A DNA stretch of 16,075 nt from Flavobacteriia bacterium (GTDB lineage Bacteria; Bacteroidota; Bacteroidia; Flavobacteriales; Flavobacteriaceae), in NCBI GenBank assembly GCA_030626085.1, contig DAOUPQ010000021.1, positions 1 to 16,075 on the forward strand. The letters are read 5' to 3'. The position numbers and the translations under genes are program-made. Each line of letters starts with the position of its first letter. The first letter of the stretch is position 1. Below the pieces are notes generated by a model. It ran no database searches and was not told where the DNA came from. It worked only from the letters and a program-made list of their open reading frames with translations. Shown here piece by piece: positions 8,114 to 14,657 of this stretch.

Positions 8114-8485
8114 CTAAAACGGCAAATCATCAGGCTCATCATCATTAACATTATTGGCTGGCTCAAAACCATCCATTGATTCAATAGGAGGCACTTCAGC
8201 AGAGCCTTCTTGTCTTTTTTCAATTCTCCAACCCTGAATTGCATTGAAATATTTTGCTTCACCTTCTGGATTGATCCATTCTCTACCACGTAAATTAATA
8301 CTGATCTTCACATCTTCTCCAACATTATAACTATCTAACAGATCGCATTTATCCTGAATAAACTCGATCAATAAAAATTGAGGATATTGTTCATCTGTAG
8401 TAACGACTACTTCACGTTTTCTAAAACCATTATTACCAAAAGTTTTGGTCTCATCAATTTTTTTAATTTTTCCGGTTACTTCCAT
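8114..8485 (-). CDS. DUF3127 protein with SSB-like acidic C-terminal tail
   Basis: This 123-residue protein fits the DUF3127 family, common in Bacteroidota and of unknown function. Residues 1-92 alternate short strands (MEVTGKIKKI, KREVVVTT, QFLLIEFIQ, DVKISINLRGREW, YFNAIQGWRIEK), compatible with a small beta-barrel such as an OB fold. Residues 93-123 are low-complexity and acidic and end in DDEPDDLPF. That ending closely resembles the conserved C-terminal peptide of bacterial single-stranded DNA-binding proteins (acidic residues then Ile/Leu-Pro-Phe), which docks DNA repair enzymes. A nucleic-acid-binding role is therefore an attractive inference, not shown. It is the first gene of a probable operon with the GH16 gene and aat. 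Confidence 0.85.
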   Translation of the reverse strand: MEVTGKIKKIDETKTFGNNGFRKREVVVTTDEQYPQFLLIEFIQDKCDLLDSYNVGEDVKISINLRGREWINPEGEAKYFNAIQGWRIEKRQEGSAEVPPIESMDGFEPANNVNDDEPDDLPF

Positions 8486-8621
8486 ATTTTTATACTTTTT
8501 TGTTTATTAAAAACACTTTTCCTGTGCTTTCTACATTACCTTTTTAAAATTCTTGTGCAAATTTATGCTTTTCAATTGTATTGAGTCCTATGATTTTTTT
8601 ATTCTCTTATGCAAACTTATC

Positions 8622-8640
8622 AACATCATTTTTTGATGTT
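8622..8640 (+). repeat. Hairpin-forming inverted repeat followed by T-run
   Basis: aacatca (8622-8628) and tgatgtt (8634-8640) are perfect complements around a 5-T loop, followed by aattttt on the plus strand. The shape recalls a weak intrinsic terminator, although no plus-strand gene ends just upstream. It could end a short leader or small RNA, or be chance in AT-rich DNA. Confidence 0.3.
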
Positions 8641-8804
8641 AATTTTTAGGATGTGCAGTAACTTAAACAAAATGAATTTGCTTTTCAAAATTATTTATGA
8701 TAATTAGTAATTTGATTCTTTTAAATTTTTTGTGCCTCCCAAAATACATGATCTTGATACTTCAAAAAACTATGTAATTTGGCAATTAAAATATTTTAAA
8801 AAAT

Positions 8805-8818
8805 AATTGTTAACAATT
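8805..8818. promoter_or_regulatory. 14-bp perfect palindrome, operator-like
   Basis: aattgttaacaatt is a perfect palindrome centred on GTTAAC. An overlapping palindrome acaattgt (8813-8820) means that aattgt also recurs as a direct repeat 10 bases apart (8805 and 8815). It lies just upstream of the candidate -33 element of the histidine kinase gene, a position suited to a dimeric regulator. Confidence 0.35.
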
Positions 8819-8821
8819 GTC

Positions 8822-8852
8822 TTGATTTTTTAACAAAAGAGCCCAATATTTG
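8822..8852 (+). promoter_or_regulatory. Candidate promoter of the histidine kinase gene
   Basis: TTG (8822-8824) is followed after 20 bases by AATATTTG (8845-8852), one mismatch from the TAnnTTTG -7 consensus. Spacing fits Bacteroidota promoters. Transcription would start near 8857, about 60 bases before the ATG at 8917. Confidence 0.35.
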
Positions 8853-8916
8853 CATTTATTATAATATCTAAATTATTTTTATGTTATAATGCAAAATATA
8901 ATCTATTGAAAGTTTA

Positions 8917-10104
8917 ATGAACCTCCCTGACTATAAAAACACCCTAAAATGGGTACTGATTATTGCATCTTTTTTAATAGTTGCATTGATCTTATGGAAT
9001 ACCAATCAGTTCTTCAGGAAATTTAAAAATGAAGAACGCCTAAAGATGGAAGTTTTGGCAACTGCCTATGAAAACTTTAACAATCCGGATCTGGATGTTG
9101 ATATATCTCTTGAAAATAAAATAATTGAAAGTAACAAAAGTATTCCTATGATCATTACTTATGATAATGGCGATATTTTTCGTTGGGCAAATTTAGGTGT
9201 TACAAACTCAAAAAAATTTACTTCATTACCGGTTGATGACAGGTTATATTTAAGTCGGCAACTCATTAAGATGAAAGAGGAAAATAACCCTCTTGTTGTA
9301 CACTATAAAGTTGATAATGTTAATGTTACACAGAATATATATTATCGGGATTCTGATCTGTTAAACAAATTACAATTTTATCCGCTGGGTTTATTACTGA
9401 TATTATTATTGTTTGGTACTATTATTTATTTGGTCTTTCAGCAGAATAAAATTGCAGAGCAAAACAAACTTTGGGCGGGAATGGCAAAAGAAACAGCACA
9501 TCAAATTGGTACACCACTTTCGTCAATGCTGGGCTGGGTAGAGCTTTTACGATTAGAAAATACAAACGAAGATATTGTCAATGAAATTGAAAAAGATGTT
9601 TCAAGATTAAACACTATTGCCGATCGTTTTTCAAAAATTGGTTCAATTCCGAAACTCTCAAAACACGATATTGTTGAAGAAACTAAAAATGCCTTTGATT
9701 ATATACAGTCTAGAAGCTTTAAACAAATTGATTTTAAATTTATTAATAATGAAGATAATCCGATTTTTGTAGATCTTAATGTGCAATTGTATAGTTGGGT
9801 TATCGAAAATCTGGTTAAAAATGCCATCGATGCCATGCAGGGTAAGGGGAAACTGACAATTACTGTTTTTCAAGATAATTCGTATGCTAAAGTTTTGATC
9901 ACCGATACCGGTAAGGGATTGCCAAAGCGACTTTACAGACAAATATTTGACCCGGGTTACACTACAAAAAAACGTGGCTGGGGATTAGGATTATCACTTG
10001 CCAAACGAATTATTGAAGATTATCACAAAGGTAAAATTTATATTAAAAAATCTGAAATGGGAATTGGCACAAGTTTTATGATCGAATTAAAAACTATTGA
10101 TTAG
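8917..10104 (+). CDS. Membrane sensor histidine kinase
   Basis: This 395-residue two-component sensor kinase has a transmembrane helix at ~10-29, an extracytoplasmic sensor region of ~120 residues and a second helix at ~155-174. A linker then leads to the dimerisation/phosphoacceptor domain. The H box is KETAHQIGTPLSS with phosphoacceptor His195. The ATP-binding domain shows the N box ENLVKNAIDAM (Asn298, Asn302), G1 DTGKGLP (330-336), an F-box region FDPGYTTKK and G2 GWGLGLSLAK (354-363). No HAMP or PAS domain is evident and the sensor region is not a family I recognise. No response regulator gene is adjacent, so the kinase is an orphan and its partner must be elsewhere. It is convergent with the HIT gene, with no spacer at all. 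Confidence 0.92.
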   Translation: MNLPDYKNTLKWVLIIASFLIVALILWNTNQFFRKFKNEERLKMEVLATAYENFNNPDLDVDISLENKIIESNKSIPMIITYDNGDIFRWANLGVTNSKKFTSLPVDDRLYLSRQLIKMKEENNPLVVHYKVDNVNVTQNIYYRDSDLLNKLQFYPLGLLLILLLFGTIIYLVFQQNKIAEQNKLWAGMAKETAHQIGTPLSSMLGWVELLRLENTNEDIVNEIEKDVSRLNTIADRFSKIGSIPKLSKHDIVEETKNAFDYIQSRSFKQIDFKFINNEDNPIFVDLNVQLYSWVIENLVKNAIDAMQGKGKLTITVFQDNSYAKVLITDTGKGLPKRLYRQIFDPGYTTKKRGWGLGLSLAKRIIEDYHKGKIYIKKSEMGIGTSFMIELKTID

Positions 10105-10494
10105 CTACAGGTTTTTGCCAATATTTTTTGCTATACTTTCAAATTCCTTCTGAGATAATTTTTCTTTTTTACCAAAAGTTGCGTCTGCCATACTGTTTAA
10201 CGGAATTAAATGTACATGCACATGAGGTACGTCTAGGCCAATTACTGTTAAACCAACTCTTTCGCAGTGAATGGTTTTTTCTATAGCCTTGGCAATTTTA
10301 AAAGAATATTGCATTAATCCTGTATAAGTTTTTTCATCAAGATCAAAGATCTTATCCACTTCTTTTTTAGGCACTACCAAAGTATGCCCTTTGGCATTAG
10401 GATTGATATCTAAAAAAGCATAAAAATCATCATTTTCTGCTATTTTATAGCTTGGTATTTCTCCTTGAATAATTTTTGTAAAGATCGTACTCAT
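10105..10494 (-). CDS. HIT family (histidine triad) nucleotide-binding hydrolase
   Basis: The 129-residue cytosolic protein is of the Hint/HIT branch, whose members hydrolyse nucleoside phosphoramidates or related AMP-linked nucleotides. The histidine triad HVHVHLIP (91-98) is intact, with His93 expected as nucleophile. N-terminal landmarks are TKIIQGEIPS and FLDINPNAKGHTLVVPK, which form the nucleotide-binding region. Length is typical. It lies 19 bases downstream of greA on the same strand, so the two are probably co-transcribed. Its stop codon directly abuts that of the convergent kinase gene. The physiological substrate is unknown for most bacterial members. Confidence 0.93.
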   Translation of the reverse strand: MSTIFTKIIQGEIPSYKIAENDDFYAFLDINPNAKGHTLVVPKKEVDKIFDLDEKTYTGLMQYSFKIAKAIEKTIHCERVGLTVIGLDVPHVHVHLIPLNSMADATFGKKEKLSQKEFESIAKNIGKNL

Positions 10495-10513
10495 GATTTA
10501 TAGAATTTTATCA

Positions 10514-10987
10514 TTATCTAGAAATTTCTAAAATTTCAAATTTCATGATACCATTTGGTACTTGAATTTCAGCGATATCACCTACTTTTTTTCCCAACAA
10601 ACCATGGCCAATAGGCGAGTTTACTGATATTTTACCTTTTGATAAATCTGCTATAGCATCAGCAACCAAAGTATATTCAAACTCTATATTATTATCAATA
10701 TTTTTAATCTTAACTATTGATAATGCCAAAACCTTAGAAGCATCTAATTGTGATTCGTCTATTAACCTCGCTTTTGAAAGTGTATTTTTAAACTGTGCTA
10801 TTTTAAATTCTAATAATGATTGTTCTTCTTTGGCTGCGTGATATTCTGCGTTTTCACTCAAATCACCTTTATCCCTTGCTTCTGCAATTGCTTTTGTAAT
10901 TCTCGGGCGCTCTACATGCTCTAACTGATCCAATTCACCACGTAATTTTTTTAATCCTTCTTCAGTGTAATATTCTACGTCACTCAT
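10514..10987 (-). CDS. greA: Transcription elongation factor GreA
   Basis: GreA enters the secondary channel of RNA polymerase and stimulates cleavage of backtracked transcripts. The 157-residue protein has the N-terminal coiled coil (about residues 9-75) with the acidic tip RDKGDLSENAEYH (38-50; Asp42 and Glu45 at the tip). The C-terminal FKBP-like domain carries SPIGHGLLGKKVGD (124-137). I chose the ATG at 10985-10987 (MSDVEYYTEEG), which gives the family's normal length. An upstream in-frame start at 11035 would add 16 atypical residues. A perfect minus-strand TATATTTG box at 11068-11061 may be its promoter. The HIT gene follows in the same direction. Confidence 0.96.
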   Translation of the reverse strand: MSDVEYYTEEGLKKLRGELDQLEHVERPRITKAIAEARDKGDLSENAEYHAAKEEQSLLEFKIAQFKNTLSKARLIDESQLDASKVLALSIVKIKNIDNNIEFEYTLVADAIADLSKGKISVNSPIGHGLLGKKVGDIAEIQVPNGIMKFEILEISR

Positions 10988-11060
10988 AATGCTACATTTT
11001 GTCTGATAATATAAATACAAAAATCCCAAGTCCAAAGATTTTCGGAATGAGATTCAAATA

Positions 11061-11088
11061 CAAATATACAAAATATTTTAAAATCAAA
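11061..11088 (-). promoter_or_regulatory. Candidate greA promoter
   Basis: On the minus strand TATATTTG (11068-11061) matches TAnnTTTG exactly. TTTG (11088-11085) lies only 16 bases upstream, slightly shorter than usual for a -33 element. The leader to the greA ATG would be about 65-70 bases. The box lies just upstream of the divergent lipoprotein gene, so the promoters are back to back. Confidence 0.3.
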
Positions 11089-11118
11089 TTAATTGTATCT
11101 TGCAAAAAATATTTTTCA

Positions 11119-11541
11119 ATGAAAAAATTAATCTTTACCATCCTTTTTTTAGGATTATTTTCATGTAGCTCTGATGATATTGCTGATCAGAGCCTGTTAC
11201 CTAATTTTCCGGTTAACGAGGTGGTATTTTTAAATAATCCCGAGTATATCAATTTACAAGTTGTTGGTGGTTGGTCTTACACTCAAGGTGGAATCAGCGG
11301 AATAATTATTTACCATATGAACACCAATAATTATATTGCATTTGAACGGAGCGCACCGCATTTTACACCTCAGACCTGTTCAAAAATGGTAGTTAAAAAT
11401 GGCATGACCATGGTTTGTCCTTGTGATAATAGCGAGTTTAATATTTTAAATGGAGCGCCAATGACAGATGGCGTTAAGTATGCCGCAAGACAATACAGAG
11501 TTGTTGTGGTTGGTAATACTTTACAAATTACAAACTTTTAA
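11119..11541 (+). CDS. Rieske-like lipoprotein with incomplete cluster ligands
   Basis: This 140-residue protein has a lipoprotein signal (MKKLIFTILFLGLFSC, Cys16). The SSDD that follows is a typical Bacteroidota surface-export signal, so it may face outward. I chose the ATG at 11119 because it opens the signal peptide; the frame extends upstream without sense. The second half resembles a Rieske [2Fe-2S] domain: ERSAPHF (76-82), MVCPCDNSEFN (98-108), an NGAPMTDG loop, then AARQYRVVVVGNTLQI (122-137). The expected C-x-H...C-x-x-H ligands read Ala79-Pro-His81 and Cys100-Pro-Cys-Asp103, so one Cys and one His are replaced. Cys87 and Cys102 could still form the structural disulfide. It probably does not bind a normal Rieske cluster; function is unknown. 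purK follows after 10 bases. Confidence 0.8.
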   Translation: MKKLIFTILFLGLFSCSSDDIADQSLLPNFPVNEVVFLNNPEYINLQVVGGWSYTQGGISGIIIYHMNTNNYIAFERSAPHFTPQTCSKMVVKNGMTMVCPCDNSEFNILNGAPMTDGVKYAARQYRVVVVGNTLQITNF

Positions 11542-11551
11542 TAGTATACTT

Positions 11552-12697
11552 GTGAAAAATTATTTTTCTTCAAATTTTAAACTTGGTGTTTTGGGTGGTG
11601 GACAATTGGGTAGAATGTTACTTGCCGAAACTCAAAAATTTGATGTTTTTACAGTAATACTTGATGGAGCCGATAATGCACCCTGTGCGGATATTTGTAA
11701 TGAGTTTCACCAAGGTGACCTAATGGATTATCAAACGGTTTACAATTTTGGCAAATTAGTTGACCTGCTGACCATTGAAATTGAACACGTTAATATTGAA
11801 GCTCTTTTACAGTTAGAAAGAGAAGGTTTAGCCATATATCCCCAACCAAATATTTTACAAATTATTCAGCATAAAGGCAAACAAAAAGATTTTTTTACTA
11901 AACATAATATTCCAACGGCCAAGTATGATCGGTTCAATACTTTATCAGAATTAAAAAATAAAATTAATTTTCCCTTTGTATGGAAATCTGCTCAATTTGG
12001 TTATGACGGAACCGGAGTAAAGATTATCAGATCACAAACCGATTTGGATTCTTTACCGGATGTTGAATGTATAACCGAAGATCTAATTCCTTTTAAAAAT
12101 GAATTGGCAGTTATCGTTGCCAGAAATAAAAATGGTGAAACCAAAATTTACCCCGTTGTGGAAATGGAATTTCACCCAACTGCCAATCAGGTAGAATATG
12201 TAATTTGTCCGGCAAGAATTGATCAGAAAATTGCCAAAAAAGCAGAAAAAATAGCATTGCAAGTAGCTGATGCATTTAAACATGTTGGTTTATTAGCCAT
12301 CGAGATGTTTCAACCAAAAAATGATGATATATTGGTTAATGAAGTTGCACCAAGAACACATAACAGCGGTCATTACAGTATTGAAGCAAGTTATACGAAT
12401 CAGTTTGAACAGCATTTACGCGCCATATTAAATTTGCCCTTAGGGAATCCTGAAAGTAAAGTCGCAGGAATCATGGTAAACTTAGTTGGTGAAGAAGGTT
12501 TTATTGGTGATGTTGTTTATAAGAATATGGAAGAAATACTAAAAATTGATGGTGTAACACCACATATTTATGGTAAAAAAGAAACCCGTCCTTTTAGAAA
12601 AATGGGGCATGTAACCATTGTAAATAAAGATGTGGATGAGGCAAGAAATATTGCCGAAAAAGTGAAGAAAACGATAAGGGTGATAAGCTTAAGGTAA
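11552..12697 (+). CDS. purK: N5-carboxyaminoimidazole ribonucleotide synthase (GTG start)
   Basis: PurK is an ATP-grasp enzyme of de novo purine synthesis. It makes N5-carboxy-AIR from AIR, bicarbonate and ATP, which PurE then rearranges. Landmarks in the 381-residue protein are LGVLGGGQLGRMLL (11-24), TIEIEHVN (74-81), the ATP-binding WKSAQFGYDGTGVK (144-157), EDLIPFKNE (176-184) and NEVAPRTHNSGH (263-274). I chose the GTG at 11552-11554. It gives VKNYFSSNFKLG, close to the N-terminus I recall for flavobacterial PurK, and leaves a 10-base gap after the lipoprotein gene. The longer frame from 11468 would overlap that gene by 74 bases with unrelated sequence. purE is not the next gene and is absent from the window. 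Confidence 0.93.
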   Translation: MKNYFSSNFKLGVLGGGQLGRMLLAETQKFDVFTVILDGADNAPCADICNEFHQGDLMDYQTVYNFGKLVDLLTIEIEHVNIEALLQLEREGLAIYPQPNILQIIQHKGKQKDFFTKHNIPTAKYDRFNTLSELKNKINFPFVWKSAQFGYDGTGVKIIRSQTDLDSLPDVECITEDLIPFKNELAVIVARNKNGETKIYPVVEMEFHPTANQVEYVICPARIDQKIAKKAEKIALQVADAFKHVGLLAIEMFQPKNDDILVNEVAPRTHNSGHYSIEASYTNQFEQHLRAILNLPLGNPESKVAGIMVNLVGEEGFIGDVVYKNMEEILKIDGVTPHIYGKKETRPFRKMGHVTIVNKDVDEARNIAEKVKKTIRVISLR

Positions 12698-12780
12698 AAA
12701 CCGGTCGATACTATTTTGAGTTTGACACATCAAAATCGTTAATCGATCTTCTTTGTTCTTTAATCACATAAAAATCTATT

Positions 12781-13575
12781 ATGAAGTATTCAGGAGTATT
12801 AAAAAAAATGATCACAGAAAATGCTTCTCCGGTTCAATATTATTTAGATCTGGAAAGTGATTTTTTAAACCTTAATCAATTATTAGATAAAAATGTAGAA
12901 ATTTCCTTTAAAAAATATCAATGTCTTAGCTGTGGCAAAGATAAAAAGATCTTCCGTCAGGGATTTTGTTACGACTGCTTCTACAAGATGCCGCAAACCG
13001 GTGACTGGATCATGAGACCTGAACTGAGTAAAGCCCATCTCAATATTGAAGATCGCGATCTGGCTTATGAAAAAGCAGCGCAATTACAAGCGCACATCGT
13101 TTATCTGGCAAATTCAAGCAATGTAAAAGTGGGTGTTACACGTAAATCTCAACTTCCAACCCGCTGGATCGATCAGGGAGCTCATGAAGCAATTGAAATT
13201 ATTGAAGTGCCAAATCGTTATTTAGCAGGAATTGCCGAAATAGCTTTAAAAGAACATGTATCCGATAAGACAAACTGGCGTAAAATGCTTACAAATAATG
13301 TGATAGATATTGATCTTAATAAAGAAAAAGAAAAACTCTTTCCTTTTCTTCCCAACGAAGTTAAACCTTACTATCTAGAAAATAAAAGTAAAGAAACTGA
13401 AATTGATTTTCCTGTCAATCAATATCCCACAAAAATTAAAAGTCTGAATTTAGACAAAACTCCGGCTTATCAAGGAAAATTAAAAGGTATTAAAGGACAA
13501 TACTTAATTTTTGAAGACGGTACTGTTTTTAATGTGAGAAACTGGGAAGGTTATGTAGTAGAATTCAATATTTAA
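12781..13575 (+). CDS. DUF2797 protein with four-cysteine knuckle
   Basis: The 264-residue protein fits the DUF2797 family, whose function is unknown. Residues 1-45 form a beta-rich start. Next is a probable zinc knuckle, CLSC (Cys48, Cys51) and CYDC (Cys63, Cys66). The most conserved-looking block runs from 105 to 134: HIVYLANSSNVKVGVT followed by TRWIDQGA. Its layout (IVY, then KVG ten residues on, Arg128, and Glu153 in GIAEIALKEH) resembles the GIY-YIG nuclease core. I offer that as a hypothesis. The C-terminal ~50 residues are beta-rich (LKGIKGQYLIFEDGTVFNV). The gene lies 83 bases after purK and 35 bases before the queuosine-precursor transporter, with which it may be co-transcribed. Confidence 0.85.
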   Translation: MKYSGVLKKMITENASPVQYYLDLESDFLNLNQLLDKNVEISFKKYQCLSCGKDKKIFRQGFCYDCFYKMPQTGDWIMRPELSKAHLNIEDRDLAYEKAAQLQAHIVYLANSSNVKVGVTRKSQLPTRWIDQGAHEAIEIIEVPNRYLAGIAEIALKEHVSDKTNWRKMLTNNVIDIDLNKEKEKLFPFLPNEVKPYYLENKSKETEIDFPVNQYPTKIKSLNLDKTPAYQGKLKGIKGQYLIFEDGTVFNVRNWEGYVVEFNI

Positions 13576-13610
13576 GAAGTATTAAAAGATATGGGGCAAG
13601 TGTATAGAAC

Positions 13611-14303
13611 ATGACTGCAAAAAATAAAAATCTCGCTTTCAATATATACCTGATTTTAGCTTCAGTTTTTATTGCTTCATTGGTTGTTTCTAACTTGATA
13701 TTTCAGAAGTTTTTTTCATTTAATTTTTTAGGTTGGTACAATTTTGAAATTTCTGTTGGCATTTTACCTTATCCAATTACTTTTTTAGTAACGGATCTGA
13801 TCTCAGAGATCTATGGCAAGAAAAAAGCAAATCAAGTTGTAATTGCCGGAATCTTTGCTTCGGTATTTTCTTTATTGATCATTATGCTTTCTGATATTGC
13901 TCCGGCTACAGAATGGTCGCCTGTTGGAGATAAAATATTTCATAATGTTTTTGGTTTATCAGCTTTGGCAGTTTTGGCATCAATGATGGCGTACCTAGTA
14001 GCTCAATTTGTTGATATCAGAATTTACCATTTCTGGAAAGTAAAGACCAAAGGCAAACATTTGTGGTTGCGCAATAACTTTTCTACAATTTCTTCACAAT
14101 TCTTAGATACTTTAACGGTATTATTTTTACTCTGTTCTTTTGGTGTTATTGAATGGAAATTGTTTGGAATCCTACTTTTAAACGGTTTTTTATACAAACT
14201 GCTTGTCGCTTTATTAGATACGCCAATTTTATACTTTTTTGTTTATTGGTTTAGAAAACAATTTGATTTGGAAGTTGGTGAAGAGATTTCTTTGGTTGAG
14301 TGA
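13611..14303 (+). CDS. Queuosine precursor transporter (YhhQ / VUT family)
   Basis: This 230-residue polytopic inner-membrane protein has about six hydrophobic segments (near 10-30, 48-64, 75-95, 115-135, 160-180 and 184-210). YhhQ-family proteins import queuosine precursors such as preQ0/preQ1 for tRNA wobble modification. Family signatures are present: TDLISEIYGKKKA (61-73), AYLVAQFVDIRIYHFWK (127-143), LWLRNNFSTISSQFLDT (151-167) and LLDTPILY (201-208). Length is normal. The ATG at 13611 follows the DUF2797 stop by 35 bases. No queuosine biosynthesis gene is in the window, so whether it supplies salvage or complements synthesis cannot be judged here. I leave the symbol empty because naming varies between yhhQ and queT-type labels. 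Confidence 0.9.
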   Translation: MTAKNKNLAFNIYLILASVFIASLVVSNLIFQKFFSFNFLGWYNFEISVGILPYPITFLVTDLISEIYGKKKANQVVIAGIFASVFSLLIIMLSDIAPATEWSPVGDKIFHNVFGLSALAVLASMMAYLVAQFVDIRIYHFWKVKTKGKHLWLRNNFSTISSQFLDTLTVLFLLCSFGVIEWKLFGILLLNGFLYKLLVALLDTPILYFFVYWFRKQFDLEVGEEISLVE

Positions 14304-14541
14304 GAAACATTCAAGCGTTTGATCGTTTTCTTTAAACCATTAATCAAAATATTTTTATTCAAAATTCCACATTTTTATATAGCAATCTTGAATTATAATA
14401 TTAAATCTTATTCTCCCAACCTTCTAAATATAAGCCTCATAAACTGCCAAACGAATTTAAAAATGTAATAAATATAATAAACTATCGTTTATACAATAGT
14501 ACAATATTTATCAATAACAACTAGACCCCAAAATGAGTTAC

Positions 14542-14565
14542 AAAATTATTCCATATAATAATTTT
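14542..14565. repeat. 9-bp inverted repeat, operator-like
   Basis: aaaattatt (14542-14550) and aataatttt (14557-14565) are perfect complements around ccatat. The position upstream of a LuxR-type regulator gene would suit an autoregulatory site. The sequence is pure A/T, so chance is a real alternative. Confidence 0.3.
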
Positions 14566-14645
14566 ACTTATCCTTTTTTAAAAAACTATTATTTTAAATC
14601 ATATTATTTTTTCTTTAACCAAAAAAAATCAACACTGTGAACATT

Positions 14646-14651
14646 GAGGAG
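14646..14651 (+). promoter_or_regulatory. Strong Shine-Dalgarno site deciding the regulator start
   Basis: gaggag lies six bases before the ATG at 14658-14660. Shine-Dalgarno sites are weak or absent at most genes in this window, so this match stands out. It argues for the ATG over the in-frame GTG at 14637, which would place the site inside the coding region. Confidence 0.6.
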
Positions 14652-14657
14652 AAAAAT

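Larger units (their letters stand above)
8486..8916. other. Gene-free divergent intergenic region (DUF3127 / histidine kinase)
   Basis: This 431-base, very AT-rich stretch contains stops in all frames and no recognisable gene or gene remnant. It must carry the promoters of both flanking genes. Two perfect minus-strand TAnnTTTG boxes occur, TAAATTTG (8565-8558) and TAAGTTTG (8619-8612), neither with a well-spaced TTG. It also holds a 7-bp hairpin at 8622-8640, a 14-bp palindrome at 8805-8818 and a candidate plus-strand promoter at 8822-8852. Confidence 0.6.
14304..14657. other. AT-rich intergenic region upstream of the PAS-LuxR regulator
   Basis: These 354 bases have no open frame of note and no recognisable RNA gene. 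They hold a 9-bp perfect inverted repeat (14542-14565) about 90 bases before the regulator's start. A strong ribosome-binding site is at the very end. I saw no clean TTG/TAnnTTTG promoter pair. Confidence 0.55.

Noticed and set aside
8378..8584. Open frame on the plus strand overlapping the start of DUF3127
   Set aside because: Its composition (Phe/Leu/Ile-rich, no domain) is what the reverse of AT-rich coding and spacer DNA gives, and there is no ribosome-binding site.
8486..8916. A degraded gene between DUF3127 and the kinase
   Set aside because: Stops are frequent in every frame and no protein motif could be recognised, so no pseudogene is supported.
10988..11035. N-terminal extension of GreA to 11035
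   Set aside because: The extra residues are not GreA-like, and the normal start MSDVEYYTEEG gives the standard length of 157.
11468..11551. Longer purK frame overlapping the lipoprotein gene
   Set aside because: The extra 28 residues do not look like the family N-terminus and would overlap the preceding gene by 74 bases. The GTG at 11552 gives the expected PurK start.
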